From: Bacillota bacterium
GTDB lineage: Bacteria > Bacillota > Clostridia > Saccharofermentanales > Fastidiosipilaceae
Direction: 5' to 3'
Length of the DNA stretch: 18,704 bases
NCBI GenBank assembly: GCA_023388205.1
Contig: JAEWGS010000069.1
Location: 1-18,704, forward strand
The notes below the pieces were generated by a model, which worked only from the letters and a program-made list of their open reading frames with translations, was not told the DNA's origin and did no database searches. Shown piece by piece: positions 13,972 to 18,704 of the stretch. Made by a program: the position numbers and the translations under genes. Positions within the stretch are counted from its first letter, which is position 1. The number at the start of each line of letters is the position of its first letter.

Positions 13972-15969
13972 ATGACCAAAAAGCGCGACTATGGAAATGC
14001 TTCAATTACCGCACTCAAAGGGGCGGACCGTGTGAGAAAAAGACCGGCGGTCATCTTCGGATCAGATGATATCGTCGGTTGCCAGCACGCCTACTTTGAA
14101 ATCTTGTCGAATTCGATCGACGAGGCCAGAGAGGGGCATGGGCAAGAGATACGGACGAAACTTTTTGCGGACGGCTCTATTGAGATTGAGGATCACGGGC
14201 GCGGTATACCACTTGATTTCAATGAAAAAGAAGGCCGCTTTAACTGGGAACTTGTCTATTGTGAACTTTATGCGGGCGGCAAGTATCAGAATAATTCGGG
14301 CGAAAATTATGAGTTTTCCTTGGGCTTAAATGGCTTGGGGGCCTGTGCAACTCAGTACGCATCGGAGTATTTTGATGTGACCGTGTGGCGAGATGGATAT
14401 AAGTACGAGCTGCACTTTGAGTCAGGGAATAATGTCGGTGGCCTCAAGAAGACGCCCTGCGAAAGCAAAAAGACGGGGACGTTACAGCGTTTCAAACTGG
14501 ATCGTAAGGTTTTTACGGAGACCCATATTTCTTCGGACTATATCGCCCGTGTCTTGAAGCAGCAGGCGGTCGTCAATGCGGGGGTCAAATTTATTTTGGA
14601 ACTTGAGGCGACGGGAGAGCGAGAGATTTTCTGCTACCCGGAGGGTATTTTGGCTTATGTTCAAGAATTGAATGCCGATAAAGGCCTCTGTGAGCCGATT
14701 TTGTGGACGACGCAAGGGCAAGGTAAGGACCGTGAGGACTTAGATGAATATCGCGTCAAAGCGCAAATTGCCTTTTGTTTTAATAACGAGTCGGCACGCC
14801 AAGAATACTTTCACAATTCGAGCTTTTTGGAGTATGGCGGCTCTCCTGATCGCGCGGTGCGTCTTGCCTTCACCTCGAGCTTTGATAAACTTTGCCGCAC
14901 GCAAGGCAAGTACAAAAATAATGAATCGAAGATTAGCTTTCAGGATATTGAAGACAGTCTTTTGATCGTGGTGAGCAGTTTTTCGACGCAGACGAGTTAT
15001 GAGAATCAGACGAAGAAGGCCATCAATAATAAATTCATACAGTACTTTCTCAACGATTTTCTCAAAGAACAGCTCGAACTTTTCTGCATTGAAAATCCGC
15101 TTTGGGCTGAACGCATTTTAGATCAGATCCTGATTAATAAGCACAGTCGTGAGAGCGCCGAGAAACAGCGCGTCAATGTGCGCAAGAAGCTCATGAGCAA
15201 CGTTGACATCAACAACCGCGTCAAAAAATTTGTCGATTGCCGCTCCAAAGATGTTAGCCGTCGTGAACTTTATATTGTTGAGGGTGATTCGGCTTTGGGC
15301 TCGGTCAAATTGGGCAGAGATGCGGACTTTCAGGCCGTGATGCCGGTGCGCGGGAAAATTCTCAACTGTCTCAAAGCAGACGCTTCAAAAATTTTCAAAA
15401 ATGAGATCATTACCGATTTGATCAAGGTGCTGGGTTGCGGCGTTCAGATGCCCCAAGAACACAAGAAGAAAAAAGCAGATTTTGAGGCTTCTTTTGATCT
15501 GGATCGCTTGCGCTGGGATAAGGTGATCATTTGTACGGATGCGGACGTGGACGGCTTTCAGATTCGCACCTTGATTTTGACGATGTTCTATCGCTTGATG
15601 CCTGATCTCATTAAGGCGGGCCGGGTTTATATCGCGGAGTCTCCTTTGTATGAAATCAGCTATGAAAAGGGCAAAACTCAGGAAACTTACTTTGCTTATG
15701 ATGAACGTGAAAAAGCGGAGATTCTTGAGCGCTTGGGCAGTAAGCATTGTAGTTTGCAGCGTTCTAAAGGTTTGGGTGAAAATGAACCGGAGATGATGTG
15801 GCAAACGACGATGAATCCTGCGACTCGGCGTCTGATTCGCGTCCTAGCCGAAGATGAAAAGGACATGCAGGAGGTCTTTGATCTTTTATTGGGCGAAAAT
15901 CTCGCGGGTCGAAAAGAACACATTCGAGAGCACGGCGGAGATTATTTGGAATACTTAGATGTGCTCTGA
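13972..15969 (+). CDS. GyrB/ParE-like type IIA topoisomerase ATPase subunit, divergent paralogue
   Basis: This is the ATPase and TOPRIM subunit of a type IIA topoisomerase. The GHKL ATPase region shows EILSNSIDE with Mg-binding N47, DHGRGIP (74-80), LGLNGLGA as a variant of GLHGVGAS, and the QTK loop YENQTKKAINN. The TOPRIM domain has EGDSALGS (437-444) where canonical proteins have EGDSAGGS, and DADVDG (523-528), followed by LQRSKGLGE. At 665 aa it is similar in length to ParE and Gram-positive GyrB. It departs from both at many positions normally constant (YIGS is IFGS; the EGG motif is YGG), which suggests a second, specialised topoisomerase beside true gyrase. AGGA at 13963-13966 supports ATG 13972. 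The partner gene follows after 23 bp. Whether it acts as decatenase or relaxase cannot be read from sequence. Confidence 0.85.
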   Translation: MTKKRDYGNASITALKGADRVRKRPAVIFGSDDIVGCQHAYFEILSNSIDEAREGHGQEIRTKLFADGSIEIEDHGRGIPLDFNEKEGRFNWELVYCELYAGGKYQNNSGENYEFSLGLNGLGACATQYASEYFDVTVWRDGYKYELHFESGNNVGGLKKTPCESKKTGTLQRFKLDRKVFTETHISSDYIARVLKQQAVVNAGVKFILELEATGEREIFCYPEGILAYVQELNADKGLCEPILWTTQGQGKDREDLDEYRVKAQIAFCFNNESARQEYFHNSSFLEYGGSPDRAVRLAFTSSFDKLCRTQGKYKNNESKISFQDIEDSLLIVVSSFSTQTSYENQTKKAINNKFIQYFLNDFLKEQLELFCIENPLWAERILDQILINKHSRESAEKQRVNVRKKLMSNVDINNRVKKFVDCRSKDVSRRELYIVEGDSALGSVKLGRDADFQAVMPVRGKILNCLKADASKIFKNEIITDLIKVLGCGVQMPQEHKKKKADFEASFDLDRLRWDKVIICTDADVDGFQIRTLILTMFYRLMPDLIKAGRVYIAESPLYEISYEKGKTQETYFAYDEREKAEILERLGSKHCSLQRSKGLGENEPEMMWQTTMNPATRRLIRVLAEDEKDMQEVFDLLLGENLAGRKEHIREHGGDYLEYLDVL

Positions 15970-15992
15970 TGCCTTGATAGGGGATAAAAACG

Positions 15993-18383
15993 ATGAAGCA
16001 AAATAGACCTCAGGAAAATTTTCATTTGGATGAAGAAGGCTCGGTCTATAGCGAGCGAATTACGAAAACGCTACAAAACAACTATATGCCTTACGCGATG
16101 AGCGTTATCGTATCGCGCGCGATTCCGGAGATTGATGGCTTTAAGCCCAGTCATCGAAAGCTTCTTTATACCATGTATAAGATGGGGCTTTTGGGTGGCA
16201 AGCGCACGAAGTCTGCAAATGTTGTGGGCCAGACGATGAAGCTCAATCCGCACGGTGATACGGTTATCTATGATACTTTGGTCCGTTTGACGCGCGGCAA
16301 CGCGGCGCTCTTACATCCTTACATTGATTCAAAAGGAAACTTCGGTAAGCACTATTCTTCGGAGATGGCTTATGCGGCGCCGCGATATACCGAGGTGCGT
16401 TTGGACGATTTCGCCGAGGAACTCTTTGGCGGCATTGATATGGACATGGTCGATTTTGTGCCCAATTATGATGGGACGCTGAAAGAGCCGACCCTTTTGC
16501 CAACGAGTTTTCCGGCCGTTTTAGTTAATTCAAATCAGGGCATTGCCGTGGGCATGGCTTCGAATATCTGTTCTTTTAATTTGGGTGAAGTTTGTGATGC
16601 GACGATCGCTTATCTCAAAGATTCCGACACGGATCTTCTCTCGTTGATGCCGGCACCGGATTTTTCTGGAGGCGCGGAGCTGATTTACGATGCGGAAAAG
16701 ATGCGCCGTATTTATGAGACGGGTCAGGGGAGCTTGTCGCTTCGCGCGCGCTACCGGATTCATAAAAAAGATCAGATTATTGAGATCTTTGAGATCCCTT
16801 ATTCGACGTCGATTGAAGGCATTGTCGACGAGCTATCTAGCTTGGTTAAAGAGGGTAAGGTCAAAGAGATTGTTGATGTGCGCGATGAGACAGACTTGAA
16901 CGGTCTGCGCTTGGCCATTGATTATCGCCGCTCCTCGGACCCGGAGCAGTTGATGCAAAAATTGTTCAAGCTCACCTCGCTACAGTCGACTTTTAGTTGT
17001 AATTTTAATGTGCTCGTTCAAGGATCTCCTCGTGTTTTAGGCGTCAGGGATATTTTGGCTGAATGGTGCCAGTACCGCCGTGAGTGTATGCGTCGACGCT
17101 TTTTATTTGAGCAGGCGAGACTGTCGGACAAACTCCATCTATTGGAGGGCTTGGCGCAGATCTTGCTCGACATCGACAAGGCAGTCAGATTGATTCGCGA
17201 GACCGAAAAAGAAAGTCAGGTCGTGCCCAATCTTCAAGAGGGCTTTGGTATTTCTAAAGCACAAGCCGAGTATGTGGCAGAGATTAAATTGCGTCATCTC
17301 AATAGAGAACACTTGCTCAAGAGAACCGCGGAGATGAAAGATCTGAAAGCCCGCCTCAAAGAGATCGCAGATATCTTGAATCGGGCGCATTTGCTCGACC
17401 AAGAGATTATCAAGGAATTACAGCGTGTCAAAAAACGCTTTGCAAAAGAACGAAAAACGCTTTTGATTCAAGCTGAACATGTGCAAGAGCTCGGCCGTGA
17501 GGACATGATCGATGATTTCAATTTGCGCATCTTCTTGACCAAAGAAGGTTATCTAAAGAAGCTCGCTTTGACGAGTTTGAGAGGGAACTATGAGCTCAAA
17601 CTCAAGGATGGAGATGAATTAATTTGGGGCGAAGAAGGCAGCAATAAGCAAGAATTGCTGGTCTTCACCAACCAGAGAAACTGCTACAAGTGTCGTCTTT
17701 ACGATCTGCCGGAGAATAAACCTTCTGACTGGGGCAATTACTTGCCGAGTGTCCTCGATATGGCAGAGGGCGAGCAGGTGATTTTTGCGCATATTGCAGG
17801 CGATTATTCGGGCGAGCTTTTGATTGCCTATGAAAATGGATACGTGTCTCGCGTCAGCCTAGAGAGCTTTCAAACTTTAACGCGGCGCAAGAAGATTACG
17901 GGTGCTTTTGCTGATAAAGCGCCTGCAGTCGGAATTTGTTATATCCCCAAAGCGCAAGCGAGCGCAGAGGCCTTGGCAGAATCTTCAGACTTAGCGGCGG
18001 CACAAGATGCAGCTCATACAGATACACCGGGGAAGCCCTTGGGCTTCGCGGGTGGCTGTTTAGATTTTGCTGAGCGACTTGCATTGAGAAGAAGCACAGT
18101 AGACACCCAGCTGGCTCAATTGCCACAAACAGATTTTGTCTTAGTTTCGAGTCAAGAGCGAATGATGATCTTTGATTATCAGCTGATCGAGCCTAAAATT
18201 GCCCGCGCCAATGTGGGACGTCAGGTGATGAAAATGGCGAAAAAATATAAAGTGCTTGGCTTTGCGCCCCTGAGTGCCTTAGAACTCGAAGATCCGAGGC
18301 GCTACCGAGCACGACACATTCCGGCATCTGGGGTGACGATCAAAGAAAGTGGGATGAGCGGGGAACAGCTCAGCTTGACTTGA
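15993..18383 (+). CDS. GyrA/ParC-like type IIA topoisomerase DNA-cleavage subunit, divergent paralogue
   Basis: This is the breakage-reunion partner of the preceding subunit. The catalytic tyrosine is Y132 in APRYTEVRL. The quinolone-determining segment reads NPHGDTVIYDTLVRL, with Thr at the GyrA Ser83 position and Asp at the Asp87 position. GFKPSHRKLLYTM and GNFG are other family marks. A coiled-coil region (about 370-500) is followed by a reduced propeller-like C-terminal domain (about 525-796). No GyrA box (QRRGGKG) is visible, which argues against negative supercoiling. A low-complexity Ala/Asp-rich insert (about 653-690) interrupts the C-terminal domain. The start is supported by TAGGGGAT (15978-15985). 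The 796-aa length is within the ParC range. Both subunits are probably co-transcribed from upstream and stop at the terminator at 18471. Confidence 0.85.
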   Translation: MKQNRPQENFHLDEEGSVYSERITKTLQNNYMPYAMSVIVSRAIPEIDGFKPSHRKLLYTMYKMGLLGGKRTKSANVVGQTMKLNPHGDTVIYDTLVRLTRGNAALLHPYIDSKGNFGKHYSSEMAYAAPRYTEVRLDDFAEELFGGIDMDMVDFVPNYDGTLKEPTLLPTSFPAVLVNSNQGIAVGMASNICSFNLGEVCDATIAYLKDSDTDLLSLMPAPDFSGGAELIYDAEKMRRIYETGQGSLSLRARYRIHKKDQIIEIFEIPYSTSIEGIVDELSSLVKEGKVKEIVDVRDETDLNGLRLAIDYRRSSDPEQLMQKLFKLTSLQSTFSCNFNVLVQGSPRVLGVRDILAEWCQYRRECMRRRFLFEQARLSDKLHLLEGLAQILLDIDKAVRLIRETEKESQVVPNLQEGFGISKAQAEYVAEIKLRHLNREHLLKRTAEMKDLKARLKEIADILNRAHLLDQEIIKELQRVKKRFAKERKTLLIQAEHVQELGREDMIDDFNLRIFLTKEGYLKKLALTSLRGNYELKLKDGDELIWGEEGSNKQELLVFTNQRNCYKCRLYDLPENKPSDWGNYLPSVLDMAEGEQVIFAHIAGDYSGELLIAYENGYVSRVSLESFQTLTRRKKITGAFADKAPAVGICYIPKAQASAEALAESSDLAAAQDAAHTDTPGKPLGFAGGCLDFAERLALRRSTVDTQLAQLPQTDFVLVSSQERMMIFDYQLIEPKIARANVGRQVMKMAKKYKVLGFAPLSALELEDPRRYRARHIPASGVTIKESGMSGEQLSLT

Positions 18384-18470
18384 GCTACGAATTTTTTTGA
18401 ACGACACGAATCCCAAGGCGCGCATGAAACATCTAGGTGTGGGTTCAACATTAAAGTGCCCCCCAAAACA

Positions 18471-18500
18471 AAGAGGCCGCCGCAGCGGTCTCTTCGTTTT
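18471..18500. terminator. Bidirectional intrinsic terminator
   Basis: A 10-bp stem (AAGAGGCCGC at 18471-18480 with GCGGTCTCTT at 18485-18494, one G-U pair) has a CGCA loop and is followed by CGTTTT. On the other strand the same hairpin runs into TGTTTTGGGG. It separates the GyrA-like gene from the convergent ABC-F gene. Confidence 0.85.
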
Positions 18501-18524
18501 ATGAAGACACAGAAGTTGTGAGAT

Positions 18525-18704
18525 TCAGTTTGCGCTTTCTGCTTCTAGAAGTTCCATTTTTTCGAAAAGCGTCTCGTAACAGTGCTCAAGTTCTTCTTGG
18601 TTTTCGGCGTAGGTCGTGTAATCTTCCAGCTGGTGTGAGGCCATGTTTTCGGGTCTCTCAAAATCTTGAATCAAGGTCTCTAGTTCGGCGATTCGCTTTT
18701 CGAT
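18525..18704 (-). CDS. C-terminal fragment of an ABC-F family ATPase
   Basis: A minus-strand frame is open from the window edge to a TGA (complement of 18525-18527), giving the last 59 residues. It begins IEKRIAELETLIQDFERP and continues with ENMASHQLEDYTTYAENQ and a final ELLEAESAN. This heptad-like pattern of a helical hairpin (IAELE, then a break, then LEDY and EELEHCYETLFEKME) is what the C-terminal extension of ABC-F proteins such as Uup/YfmR looks like. These bind the ribosome and resolve stalled translation. The ATPase domains lie outside the window, so the call rests on the coiled-coil pattern alone. Transcription ends at the terminator at 18471-18500. Confidence 0.65.
   Translation of the reverse strand: MEKRIAELETLIQDFERPENMASHQLEDYTTYAENQEELEHCYETLFEKMELLEAESAN

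Noticed and set aside
1..18704. Mobile elements, CRISPR arrays, prophage, toxin-antitoxin or defence genes.
   Set aside because: No transposase or integrase motifs, no regularly spaced array with conserved repeats of CRISPR length, and no defence domains; all substantial genes belong to housekeeping families.

Overview
The window reads as a chromosomal segment of a Gram-positive Bacillota, most likely a member of the Clostridia. The reasons are a SepF cell-division protein, the linked order comM-dprA-topA-trmFO, folate-dependent TrmFO (typical of Firmicutes), a DUF624/YesL-type membrane protein, strong AGGAGG-type ribosome binding sites, a TTG start and intrinsic terminators with U tracts. 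Base composition looks moderate and even across the genes. I see no transposase, integrase, phage gene, CRISPR array, tRNA or rRNA, so this looks like core genome rather than a mobile region.

Layout. (1) 1-1310: sepF stands alone between an upstream terminator and a strong terminator at its 3' end. Its leader carries an array of GAAT-containing repeats, one of which matches the B. subtilis ARG box closely, followed by a plausible sigma-A promoter. (2) 1432-2529, minus strand: the ribosome-associated ATPase ychF, convergent with sepF. (3) 2530-2933: a 404-bp divergent intergenic region with several short repeats. (4) 2934-6127: a divergent, enlarged ComM/YifB-family AAA+ protein overlapping dprA by 4 bp (ATGA), a natural-transformation/recombination pair. 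(5) 6134-10090: topA with its own promoter (perfect TTGACA) and trmFO, which starts at a TTG inside the topA stop codon. (6) 10124-13909: another promoter, a DUF624 membrane protein, then queA and tgt, two enzymes of the queuosine tRNA modification pathway. (7) 13972-18383: a GyrB/ParE-like and a GyrA/ParC-like protein, 23 bp apart, clearly divergent from canonical gyrase and lacking a recognisable GyrA box. A bidirectional terminator follows. (8) 18525-18704: the C-terminal end of an ABC-F ATPase on the minus strand, cut by the window edge.

Functional themes: DNA uptake and recombination (ComM, DprA), DNA topology (TopA, the type IIA pair), tRNA modification (TrmFO, QueA, Tgt), translation-associated ATPases (YchF, ABC-F) and cell division (SepF). 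After trmFO the usual Bacillus continuation (xerC-hslV-hslU-codY) is absent and replaced by the DUF624-queA-tgt block. I find no clearly new multi-gene system. The observations most worth a second look are the repeat array upstream of sepF, the altered ComM-like ATPase, the divergent type IIA topoisomerase pair, the lysine-rich repeat tail of TopA and the structured queA-tgt spacer.
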